A stretch of DNA of 64,000 nucleotides from JAGTVG01 sp964543195 (lineage in GTDB: Bacteria; Bacteroidota; Bacteroidia; Cytophagales; Cyclobacteriaceae): positions 53,296 to 117,295 of the forward strand of contig CAZIXF010000006.1 of assembly GCA_964543195.1 (NCBI GenBank). Reading direction: 5' to 3'. The translations under genes and the position numbers were made by a program. Shown piece by piece: positions 1 to 8,370 of this stretch (positions within the stretch are counted from its first letter, which is position 1; each line of letters begins with the position of its first letter). The notes under the pieces are model-generated. The model was not told the origin of the DNA and did not search any database. It worked only from the letters and a program-made list of their open reading frames with translations.

Positions 1-681
1 ACTCCCCGATACATATTTGAAAAAATGATGAACGCTTTCCTTGGTGATCCCAGGCTGATCGGCTGTTCCCTGAAGCTGATCTCCGAAAACACCCGGGATC
101 AGGGATAATTCTTTCTGCAGTATGGTGGTTATTTCATACCGTTCGGTCATAATATCATATAATAGCACATTATTCTCCGGGGCTATTTCGAAAGACTTCA
201 CCAGGTCCGGGAACTTTTCATGTGAAATGACCATCGGCTTGTCAGCAAGCACGTTAATCCCTGCGCTTACGGCTTTTTTGATATATTCCGTCTTTTTGGC
301 ATTATTACCGGAAACGACCATCACATTTCCAGGCTTTTGTTCAAGCATTTTTTCCAGGTAATCCGGTCCGGTGTAAACTATTGCTTCCCATTCAGTCGGA
401 TTATCCTCCCGGGTATTATATCGCCGGATACGTTCCAGGTGATCCTTAACATCTTTTCCTTCAGGCGCATATACATATACTTCCGGGCTTACCTGATCAT
501 ACATGTATTTCTGGACAAGCGCGGCATGGAAATGACCGGGGTCGAGTGTCATCAATATCACTTCTCCTGTTTTCCCGGTAAACCCATCTTCCGGTGGTTT
601 CTATTCCTTATCCGGCTGGCAGGAGAAAAACATGGCCAGTGCGGATAATATCAAAAAATGATTATAATACGATCTGATCAT
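1..681 (-). pseudogene. Gfo/Idh/MocA-like oxidoreductase lipoprotein, 5' part, interrupted by in-frame TAG
   Basis: Reading the minus strand from the ATG at 681 gives a lipoprotein signal peptide (hydrophobic stretch then FFSCQPDKE, lipobox Cys at residue 21), a TAG codon at 603-601, and then an uninterrupted frame to the window edge. The frame after the stop contains LDPGHFHAALVQ, VYAPEGKDV, NVMVVSGNN, INVLADKPM and LLYDIMTERYEITT. I recognise this from memory as the family of exported Bacteroidota oxidoreductases with an Oxidoreduct_C-type C-terminal domain; ADKP corresponds to the EKP motif of Gfo/Idh/MocA dehydrogenases. The C-terminal part lies outside the window. The stop falls in the linker between lipobox and Rossmann domain, so the gene is either freshly inactivated, read through, mis-sequenced, or translated from an internal start such as the ATG at 552-550, which would give an unexported protein. 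Confidence 0.75.
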
Positions 682-1204
682 TTCGGTCTTGTTTTGATTT
701 AAAAAATTGACATTAACAAACAAACTTAAAATATCTTCAAAAACAGTAATTTAACTTGTTGTGTGAATTAGATAATTAAAAACTTAGCGATACCTGAGTG
801 ATTTGGTACCCTTCGTGGCCAAAATATAATGATTTAATGCCACATAGTCTCGAAAACACCGGGATACACCAGGAAAGAAAATGATAAATCTTTAAATATC
901 AGTATGTTAAAAGATAATGAAATGTATAATAATTCACACAACGAGTTAATTTACCTAATTGGAAGTGGATATTCAATGGTTATGGATTTACTTTTTTAAT
1001 ACCGGTTATCAATCTTTTAATAAAGATCACTCACCTGTCGGGATTTTGTGAATCGAATTCGATCCCAGGTTATAAAAATCTACCCACAAAATTTCTCAAA
1101 ATCAGATTATCCGGTAATGAATTGAATGGAAAGACGATTCAGGATTAAGAGAATATCTCTTCACACTGTCAATATCTGCAAACTGGTGTTAAAGGAAAGC
1201 TAAT
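682..1204. other. AT-rich intergenic region, no gene seen
   Basis: No credible coding frame is visible on either strand. It separates the start of the interrupted oxidoreductase from the end of the desaturase, both on the minus strand. It contains the imperfect inverted repeat annotated separately and, at about 797-832, a fragment (TTGGTACCCTTCGTGGCC followed by an A-rich tract) that resembles the repeat units at 15103-15225. Confidence 0.6.
747..953. repeat. 24-bp imperfect inverted repeat enclosing 159 bp
   Basis: The left arm 747-770 and the reverse complement of the right arm 930-953 agree at 22 of 24 positions; the shared core is GTTGTGTGAATTA. The enclosed 159 bp hold the GGTACCCTTCGTGGCC fragment that recurs near 15.1 kb. 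No open frame, transposase or clear target-site duplication is seen. It could be a small non-autonomous element or a long-range hairpin. Confidence 0.55.
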
Positions 1205-2308
1205 TTATTTTGCAATGACCGGTTCCATTCTACCCAGTTTATAAAGCATCTTTGTATGATCCCGGAGCGCAATAAGGAAGTTTTTCTGAACATGATAAGG
1301 CAGGCCAAATTCCTTTGCAGTTGAGGCCACGATCGAAGAGATCTTTTTATAATGAACATGGCAAATATTGGAAAACAGATGATGCTCGATCTGGTAGTTC
1401 AACCCCCCGATAAGCCAGGAGAACACCCTGCTGGAAGGTGCGTAATTGCTGGTGGTCAGGATTTCATGGACAGCCCAGTTTTTTTCAATAATTCCTTTTT
1501 CATCCGGAATGGTGAACTCGCAATCAGGCATCACATGGGCCGTTTGAAAGATCAGACTGAGCACCATCCCGGTGATAAAATGCATGATTACAAAAGAAAG
1601 CAATATCAGCCAGAAAGACACCGGCAGTACAATTGCAGGAATGGCCACTACATAACCAATGTAAATCAGCTTCCACAGGATCAACTGGGTGAGAATTTTA
1701 TTGAAGTTTTTCCTGCCTTTGATCAATCCGGTCCTTTTATATTTTATAATCTGCCTGAAATCTTTGAACAAGACCCAGCTCAAGGTTGATATCCCATAAA
1801 AAAACCACACATAAAGAAACTGATATTTATGTATCCAGTATCGTTTACTGTATGGCGATAATCGTATGATGGCCGGAGTATCAATGTCTTCATCCGCACC
1901 ATGCACATTGGTATAGGTATGGTGAAGCACATTATGCTGAATTTTCCAAAGCTCGGCACTGGACCCGATCAGGTCCATGGAGTATCCAAGCAATTTATTG
2001 ATCCAACGCTTTTTTGAATATGCCCCGTGGTTGGCATCGTGCATAACATTAAGACCTAAACCGGCGCTACCCAGCCCCATCAAAGCATACATGAAAATAA
2101 CGAACGCCGGTGAGGAAGAAATCCCTGAAATAAGGAAAAAATAGGGTGTTAAATACAGCAGAAACATGAAGATAGTCTTTATGACCATATTCGTGTTGCC
2201 GAATCTTGAAAGTTCGTTGGTTTCAAAATATTGCTTTACCCGCTTACGAAGCAGGATGAAAAATTCATTATCCCGATCAGACTTGAATTTACTTTTTGTG
2301 AATGTCAT
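1205..2308 (-). CDS. membrane fatty-acid desaturase (acyl-CoA/front-end type)
   Basis: Integral-membrane di-iron desaturase that introduces a double bond into acyl chains. All three histidine boxes of the family are present. Counted from a possible upstream TTG at 2350 they are HDANH at 104-108, HNVLHH at 139-144 and QIEHH at 320-324; subtract 14 for the start used here. The Gln at the head of box three is typical of delta-6/linoleoyl-CoA-like front-end desaturases, but no cytochrome b5 domain is fused. Hydrophobic spans lie on both sides of boxes one and two. I use the ATG at 2308 because the protein then opens like its relatives (charged N-terminus, then LLRKRVKQYF); the upstream TTG adds 14 unlikely residues. 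No partner reductase or ferredoxin is adjacent. Regiospecificity cannot be told from sequence. Confidence 0.9.
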   Translation of the reverse strand: MTFTKSKFKSDRDNEFFILLRKRVKQYFETNELSRFGNTNMVIKTIFMFLLYLTPYFFLISGISSSPAFVIFMYALMGLGSAGLGLNVMHDANHGAYSKKRWINKLLGYSMDLIGSSAELWKIQHNVLHHTYTNVHGADEDIDTPAIIRLSPYSKRYWIHKYQFLYVWFFYGISTLSWVLFKDFRQIIKYKRTGLIKGRKNFNKILTQLILWKLIYIGYVVAIPAIVLPVSFWLILLSFVIMHFITGMVLSLIFQTAHVMPDCEFTIPDEKGIIEKNWAVHEILTTSNYAPSSRVFSWLIGGLNYQIEHHLFSNICHVHYKKISSIVASTAKEFGLPYHVQKNFLIALRDHTKMLYKLGRMEPVIAK

Positions 2309-2500
2309 ATTACAATAAGGTGTTCTATAAAGTATTTTAATTTTTGGCAAGCCACAAATATAAAACTATTTTTTATTTCTGTATTCCGTTTGTTGCTCAA
2401 CTGCTGATCTGAACCATAAAAATCCATACTTTCTTCATTATCTCTTCATTTTTTTCCATATTCCCGGTGAAAGTATTTTTTACATTAAATTTCTAAAATC

Positions 2501-3448
2501 ATGCATAAATTCACCCCTCTTTTTCTTATTAGCGTACTCATCACTTTTATTCTTCCGGCACAGGAAAAACAAAAGATCATTTTCGATTGTGACCTGGCTG
2601 GCGACATCGATGATGCTTTTGCCGTGGCTTCGGTATTGGCGAGCCCTGAATTCGAGATCCTGGGGTTTGTCATGGATCAGGGAAACACCCCAAAAAGGGC
2701 TCAGGTCGCCTGCAGGATGTTGTATGAAACAGGTCGCGAAGACATACCTGTTGTCGTGGGAAGAAAAACCAATGATCATATAGAACCCCAGTTTGCCTGG
2801 GCTGAAGGATTTGATAAAATAAAACCGGTCAACAAAAATGCGGCAGATTTTATTATCGAAAATCTCAGAAAATACCCGAATGAAGTGGTGCTTTTTACAG
2901 TGGGGCCCGTTCCCAACATCATGGACGTATTAAAAAAGGATCCCGATGCACTTAAGCTGGCCAAACATGTATATTCCATGTTCGGATCGTACTACAGCGG
3001 ATACGACATGGGACCCGTTATCAGTGCCGAATGGAACGTGCGCGGTGATGTGGAAGCCGCCAAAATGCTTGTGTCAAGCGGCGCCGACCTCACTTTTGCC
3101 GGTCTTGATATCACCATGCCCGCAAAACTGACCGAAATCTACCGGGAAAAACTTTTTCAGCGGGAATCACCTCTGACCGATGCCCTTTCCGGCCTGTATA
3201 CCTTGTGGGGATATCAACCCTATGCCCATCCGGATCCGACATTACACGATGTGGTTGCTGTGGGTATGTTCCTCTGGCCTGAATTATATACCACACGTCC
3301 GGCTCACGTAAAAGTAATTGAAGGCGGCTACACCGTGATCGACGAGAGTAAAGAGCCTAATTGCAGAATTGGGATGACCATCCAAAAGGAAGAATTCCTA
3401 AAACGGGTGATGGAAAGGTTGTTGAAACAGAATATGGGCCGGCAGTAA
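2501..3448 (+). CDS. exported nucleoside hydrolase (IunH family)
   Basis: Hydrolyses the N-glycosidic bond of ribonucleosides to ribose and base. A Sec-type signal peptide (residues 1-20, ending LPAQ) is followed directly by FDCDLAGDIDDAF at about 28-40, the calcium-binding Asp cluster of the family. HDVVAVG towards the C-terminus matches the conserved His-Asp pair of the active site. At 315 residues it has the usual length. The leader implies periplasmic action, so it would salvage extracellular nucleosides, or act on a related sugar N-glycoside. It is convergent with the CotH gene, with a weak terminator between. Substrate preference is not readable. Confidence 0.85.
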   Translation: MHKFTPLFLISVLITFILPAQEKQKIIFDCDLAGDIDDAFAVASVLASPEFEILGFVMDQGNTPKRAQVACRMLYETGREDIPVVVGRKTNDHIEPQFAWAEGFDKIKPVNKNAADFIIENLRKYPNEVVLFTVGPVPNIMDVLKKDPDALKLAKHVYSMFGSYYSGYDMGPVISAEWNVRGDVEAAKMLVSSGADLTFAGLDITMPAKLTEIYREKLFQRESPLTDALSGLYTLWGYQPYAHPDPTLHDVVAVGMFLWPELYTTRPAHVKVIEGGYTVIDESKEPNCRIGMTIQKEEFLKRVMERLLKQNMGRQ

Positions 3449-3483
3449 CATAATATCCTTGAGCATATTTATCTTATTAATTG

Positions 3484-3508
3484 CATCAATGATCAAAATT
3501 GATGTTTT
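3484..3508 (+). terminator. possible intrinsic terminator after the nucleoside hydrolase gene
   Basis: A 7-bp stem (CATCAAT at 3484-3490 with ATTGATG at 3498-3504), a 7-nt loop and a TTTT run lie 36 bp after the stop codon, at the end of the convergent CotH gene. The stem is short and AT-rich, so this is tentative. Confidence 0.4.
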
Positions 3509-6500
3509 AATTAATTATTATTAATTTTTTTGTATCAATTATTTCATTATTAAACATCATTGTGCAGAAATATATGCCACTGGGGAGATATCCCGGATCC
3601 CAGTTTATCTCATAAAACGTCAATTCTTTCTTTCCTTCAGCCAGGGTGGCTACTACCCTGCCCATGGTATCGGTGATTTTCAGGTTTACAAAACCAGGAT
3701 TTGCCAGGGTAAAGGAAATTGTAGTTGATGATGAAAAAGGATTGGGATAATTCTGGTGAAGCACACTTATTTCAATGGAATTGGAAAAATTTTGCCGGCC
3801 CGGGGTTCCGTTCCCAAGGGATGCCTCCCAGCTTTCCGGCAGGTTATTGTCCAGCTCCGGGGATATCAGCTCCAGGGTCGCACCCAATCCGTCCGCTTCC
3901 TCCGGCCAGGGCAGAGCGTCATCATAATCAACAAAATCGACCAATTCACCCTGAGGACCATAAAGCCGGATCACCTCTCCCCCGTTACTCAATCCGAAAC
4001 CCAGATTACCGGTGCAGTTGTTGACCTCTGGGAAAACTTCCCGGAAAGCGGCAATATCCCGGCAAAGCACAAGAAATTCCCCGGGCCCGATCTCATGACC
4101 GGAAGGAAAAGAATATACATGATCCGGATTCCCGTCCATAAAAACCCAGCCGGTCAGGTCAATGATCCCGTTACGCGTATTATAAAATTCTACCCAGTCG
4201 CCCGGATCCGGATCATCAGCCGGATGGTAATTGATCTCATTGATCATCAGCGGGGATTCAAATTTATCGATTCGTTTAAAATGAGCACGTAATAGAATAT
4301 CAACATCAGGAGTAAATTCTACCGTCTGATCATAAGTCCGCCGGATACCTGACTGGTTAGTATGTTGCTCCCAGTGGTTAAATTCATATCCCAGCGACGC
4401 GATGGCCTTGATCTTGATAGGGATGCCCGGGAAATAATCTCCTGTATGTGACTTGCCCGGCAATCGCTGGGAATTGACCTTAATGATACCGGCCTGCTGA
4501 TCCTCCGAAATGATCGAGATCGTCACCATATCGCCAGTAAGATTGAAATAATCCATCACATGTTTTCTGGCATGTTCCCACCGTCGTTCAACGAAATACT
4601 TCATATCCTCAATATTCTTTTCCCACTCTTCCATGGAATTAAAGAAGGGCCGGATCCAGAATTCTGGATCGGGTACGATCTGGCCACCCCACCGTTCTAT
4701 ATGTCTCGGGATCTCCGGCTCGATCAATGCTTTCATACTGTCAATAATATGCTTTATCCTGTCCGGCTGAAAAGTGGTGTTCATATGCCAGGCATAACGC
4801 TGAATGAATTCATTCCTGAAGGTTTCATTTACAAGCAGCCGCCTGAACAGCAGCGTCGATCCGGGTGGATTGGGCCATGTACAATCACACCAGGGATCAG
4901 TGGCCATGTCGAGTGTATTACGGTCGATAAGATAGGGAAAAAAACAGTTATCAAGATCATAAATGACCCAGCGCCATTTATCATAAGGACCTGAATCAGC
5001 CCGCCAGTATTTGATATTGTTTACCGGCCAGTCGGTGGCCGACATATAGATCTCGGCGATCTGATAATCGATATAATTGTTTATATCCATCCGGGTGGTT
5101 ACATGCTGGTATATCCGGTCTTCTTCCAGATGCTGGTGTTTGACATATTGGATCAGGTCGTCATAGTGCCCGGCACTTCCATGCATCGCATGATGATCTT
5201 CATCCCTGCTGCCCTTGATCAGGTTTACTTCGTCGGGATCAACCCCATAATTTCCGGTCACATAATGTTCATTGATCTTTTCCCGGATATTATGAATGCC
5301 CCAGTATTGGCCATTTATAAATACTGCAGCCGGCCTGTAAGCCTGACGGTCAATATCCGTCTCTTTCACCACGGTCTGCCCCATAGCATCCCTGAACATG
5401 GTGTGAACCACATCGTCACCGGATGTTCTCAAAATAAAACTTTCAAAGCTATAAATGGGCTTATCCTTGAACAACTGGCAGTCAAAAGACCCTTTCCCAT
5501 AATCGCCACGGGCATAGAGGGCAAGCGATTTTAGCGAGTACCTGGTCCGGGAACACCCACCGAAGATCTTGAGTCCGGCCCGCTGGTTTAATTCAGCATT
5601 CCCGTTTACATCATATAATTCCACGTTAACAGGTCGTTCCCAATCCCGGTTAACGTTCATGGGTGTATCAGTACAATAACCCGGTATTCCATTTGTGCCA
5701 ATCACATAGATGCCCAGCGAATCGTCAAACAGGTTTTTGGGTTCGGTGGTCAGGGATATAAATGGCAGGTTTACCTGCTCCTCGATAAAATAAGTCCGGG
5801 TAATGATGTTTCCGGGCAATTTTCCCTTTTCAAAGGCCCGGATGCGCAGCGCGGTAGTGGAATCCATGACCAATGGTTCCGTGTATAACCGGTCCGTCGT
5901 GTCCGGCACTTCCCCATTCAGGGTATAATAAATGCGGATGCCGGGATCTGTAGAAAATATCGACACAGGCTGGCTCCCCTTGTAAAAACCACCGTTAATG
6001 GAAAAAGCCGGATCCTCCGTTTTACCGGCAAAATAATGGTGGGCATTGGCCATACCTGGCGTGACCTGATCAAAATAGGCCCATTGCTGCAGATCTCCCG
6101 GTATTCGGCCATAAGAAATATCATCTTCCTGGTATCCGAAACTTAACGAATCGATCACCTCTCCCTTGTGGTCATATACGCCGATGAATTCGCCGGAACG
6201 GCTTAACTTGAAACTGGTATGGACATATTCGTCAATATCATCTGCCCAGAAGACAATATATTCTCCCGGCAAAAGCGTTTTTTCAAAGGGTACCTCCCAC
6301 TTTTGGGGCTCCAGGGGATCATCGGTAAGAAAATAGCCGCCGATTTCAATGTTCGTGGTTCCGGCATTGTACAACTCGATCCAGTCCGAATATTCACCAT
6401 TCAAAGGGTTGGTCACGGAAGACACGTTGCTGGCCTGGAATTCATTAATATAGAGTTGAGGGTTTTGAGAAAGGACCAACCCCTGATGGCAAAAAGAGAG

Positions 6501-6545
6501 GTACAAGAAAACCGATAAACACCATTTAAAAAATCCACCTGTCAT
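3507..6545 (-). CDS. secreted CotH-kinase family protein with lamin-tail domains and T9SS sorting domain
   Basis: A 1012-residue multidomain surface protein. In order: Sec signal peptide (1-27), lamin-tail domain (about 30-140), chitobiase/hexosaminidase C-terminal-like Ig module (about 185-255), CotH kinase-like domain (about 258-560), a helical stretch, a beta module resembling InlB/Listeria-type repeats (about 690-760), second lamin-tail domain (about 775-890) and a type A T9SS C-terminal sorting domain starting at HQNYPNPF. CotH proteins are atypical kinases; the expected SATDWPVNN (Asp 505) and YDLDN (Asp 530/532) motifs are intact, so it is probably active. T9SS export puts it on the cell surface or in the medium. 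It is monocistronic and divergent from the nicotinate phosphoribosyltransferase gene. Substrate unknown. Confidence 0.85.
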   Translation of the reverse strand: MTGGFFKWCLSVFLYLSFCHQGLVLSQNPQLYINEFQASNVSSVTNPLNGEYSDWIELYNAGTTNIEIGGYFLTDDPLEPQKWEVPFEKTLLPGEYIVFWADDIDEYVHTSFKLSRSGEFIGVYDHKGEVIDSLSFGYQEDDISYGRIPGDLQQWAYFDQVTPGMANAHHYFAGKTEDPAFSINGGFYKGSQPVSIFSTDPGIRIYYTLNGEVPDTTDRLYTEPLVMDSTTALRIRAFEKGKLPGNIITRTYFIEEQVNLPFISLTTEPKNLFDDSLGIYVIGTNGIPGYCTDTPMNVNRDWERPVNVELYDVNGNAELNQRAGLKIFGGCSRTRYSLKSLALYARGDYGKGSFDCQLFKDKPIYSFESFILRTSGDDVVHTMFRDAMGQTVVKETDIDRQAYRPAAVFINGQYWGIHNIREKINEHYVTGNYGVDPDEVNLIKGSRDEDHHAMHGSAGHYDDLIQYVKHQHLEEDRIYQHVTTRMDINNYIDYQIAEIYMSATDWPVNNIKYWRADSGPYDKWRWVIYDLDNCFFPYLIDRNTLDMATDPWCDCTWPNPPGSTLLFRRLLVNETFRNEFIQRYAWHMNTTFQPDRIKHIIDSMKALIEPEIPRHIERWGGQIVPDPEFWIRPFFNSMEEWEKNIEDMKYFVERRWEHARKHVMDYFNLTGDMVTISIISEDQQAGIIKVNSQRLPGKSHTGDYFPGIPIKIKAIASLGYEFNHWEQHTNQSGIRRTYDQTVEFTPDVDILLRAHFKRIDKFESPLMINEINYHPADDPDPGDWVEFYNTRNGIIDLTGWVFMDGNPDHVYSFPSGHEIGPGEFLVLCRDIAAFREVFPEVNNCTGNLGFGLSNGGEVIRLYGPQGELVDFVDYDDALPWPEEADGLGATLELISPELDNNLPESWEASLGNGTPGRQNFSNSIEISVLHQNYPNPFSSSTTISFTLANPGFVNLKITDTMGRVVATLAEGKKELTFYEINWDPGYLPSGIYFCTMMFNNEIIDTKKLIIIN

Positions 6546-6707
6546 GGTCGCTGATTCCTCCCGGTCCGGGATTCTTTCTTTTTAAAGCTATTAAATTACT
6601 TGTTATATTGTTCATGTAAGCAGAAAATTCATTATATTTTTTAAAAAACCTATATTACAAATCATTTGAATTCGATAGCACAATAATTGAAAAAATTTTA
6701 AAACACC

Positions 6708-8111
6708 ATGATAAATTATTCAGCTTCCTACACTGACCAATACCAGCTAACGATGTCAGAAGTATATTTCCTTAAAGGCCAGAAAGAGAATAAGGCTGTG
6801 TTCGACTATTTTTTCCGCAAATTACCTTTTGATGGAGGTTATGCAGTATTTGCCGGCCTTGACGACCTGTTATCCATATTGGAGAATCTTTCCTTTGAAA
6901 AAGCAGATCTGGAGTTTTTATCGGATCAGGGCCTGAATAAGGAGTTTATCGGTTACCTGGAAGATTTCCGGTTTAATGGCAATGTTTATTCTTCACTGGA
7001 AGGAGACCTGATATTTCCCACCCGTCCGGTTCTGCAGGTGGAAGCCAATATAATCGAGGCCCAGATTATCGAAACCCTATTATTGAATATTCTTAATTTT
7101 CAAACACTTGTGGCTACCAAGGCCAGCAGGATGCGGCAGGTCGCCAATGGTAAAAAGCTGGTTGATTTCGGGTTGAGGAGGGCTCAGGGACCGGGAGGAT
7201 TTTATGCCAGCCGGGCCGCGGTAATCGGTGGATTCGAAGCGACCAGCAACGTCCGGGCCGGCCGGGAATACGGTATTCCTGTATCCGGGACCATGGCCCA
7301 TTCCTTCATTCAAAGTTATGATGACGAGCTAACTGCCTTCCGTCATTTTGCCGAGGAGCGTAAAGATGATTGTGTTTTGCTGGTTGATACCTACGATACA
7401 TTAAAAAGCGGTGTGCCCAATGCCATCAAGGTGGCCGTGGAAATGGAGGAAAGAGGCGAAAAACTCAAAGGGATCCGGCTGGACAGTGGAGACCTTGCCT
7501 ACCTGGCCAAAAAAAGCCGTGAAATGCTCGACAGGGAAGGTCTCGATTATGTAAAAATCGCCGCCTCCAATCAACTGGATGAGCATGTGATTAAAAGTCT
7601 GCTTGATCAGAATGCCCCCCTTGATCTTTTCGGGGTCGGAACGAACCTGGTAATTGGAAACCCGGATGCTGCACTCGACGGGGTGTATAAACTGTCCTTC
7701 GCCAACGGGAAACCCCGGATTAAGTTATCAGAGAATATCTCAAAAATCACACTGCCCTTTAGAAAACAGGTGTTCAGGGTTTATGATAACGATCATTTTT
7801 ATGGAGCCGATGCGGTGGCTATGGATGATGAAAAAAACGTGGAGGTGATGCATCATCCCTTTGAACTGAAGAAATCGCTGAAGATAGGAGATATGAAAAA
7901 AGAAGCCCTGCTACACAAGGTAATGGAAAATGGAAAAAGGGTCGACAAACCCAAGACGGTACAGGAAATTGCCGGATACAGCCAGGAAAGGTTGAATATG
8001 CTGCCCGGTGAGTTCAAGCGATTCAAGAATCCCCATATTTATAAAGTCGGGTTGAGTGATAAACTCAACGCCCATCGTAATCAATTAATGGAAAAATATA
8101 AAAAAGACTGA
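6708..8111 (+). CDS. pncB: nicotinate phosphoribosyltransferase
   Basis: Converts nicotinate, PRPP and ATP to nicotinate mononucleotide in NAD salvage; cytoplasmic. The opening YTDQYQLTMSEVYF and the central FYASRAAVIGGFEATSNV, SGTMAHSFIQ (catalytic-loop His), DTYDTLKSG, GIRLDSGDLAYL and FGVGTNLV motifs are all typical. The 467 residues are close to the usual family size. The ATG at 6708 starts right at the conserved N-terminus. It stands alone, divergent from the CotH gene and followed by a gap with a heptamer repeat array. Confidence 0.96.
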   Translation: MINYSASYTDQYQLTMSEVYFLKGQKENKAVFDYFFRKLPFDGGYAVFAGLDDLLSILENLSFEKADLEFLSDQGLNKEFIGYLEDFRFNGNVYSSLEGDLIFPTRPVLQVEANIIEAQIIETLLLNILNFQTLVATKASRMRQVANGKKLVDFGLRRAQGPGGFYASRAAVIGGFEATSNVRAGREYGIPVSGTMAHSFIQSYDDELTAFRHFAEERKDDCVLLVDTYDTLKSGVPNAIKVAVEMEERGEKLKGIRLDSGDLAYLAKKSREMLDREGLDYVKIAASNQLDEHVIKSLLDQNAPLDLFGVGTNLVIGNPDAALDGVYKLSFANGKPRIKLSENISKITLPFRKQVFRVYDNDHFYGADAVAMDDEKNVEVMHHPFELKKSLKIGDMKKEALLHKVMENGKRVDKPKTVQEIAGYSQERLNMLPGEFKRFKNPHIYKVGLSDKLNAHRNQLMEKYKKD

Positions 8112-8274
8112 ACTTACATTATCCTAAGCTACTCGTGATAATCGCCGAAGATCCTTTCAGGTCATGATGTTAAATAAAAAGCCAGCGAAAAGCCAGAGCT
8201 TGCTCCTCTTCATCATCCTGTATTCTACCCTGTTAATTGTCCAAGCACTTATACCCTGTATCGCATACGGTTTA

Positions 8275-8339
8275 CCTCAATCCTCATTCCTCAATCCTCA
8301 TTCCTCATTCCTCAATCCTCAATCCTCAATCCTCAATCC
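8275..8339. repeat. 7-bp tandem repeat array (TCCTCAA/TCCTCAT)
   Basis: About nine consecutive heptamers alternate between TCCTCAA and TCCTCAT without a break in register. The array lies in the gap between two convergent genes. A forward open frame crosses it and would encode a SSFLNPQ repeat, but that frame runs into the opposite-strand oxidoreductase and is not credible as a gene. Confidence 0.9.
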
Positions 8340-8370
8340 CCAGCCACCAGTCACCTCTAAAATCAACCTA

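Noticed and set aside
1352..1789. 145-codon forward frame inside the desaturase gene
   Set aside because: Antisense shadow of the desaturase, whose three histidine boxes are on the minus strand.
8275..8339. CRISPR array
   Set aside because: Units are 7 bp and contiguous without spacers; the same holds for the 8-bp arrays near 21.6 and 22.1 kb.
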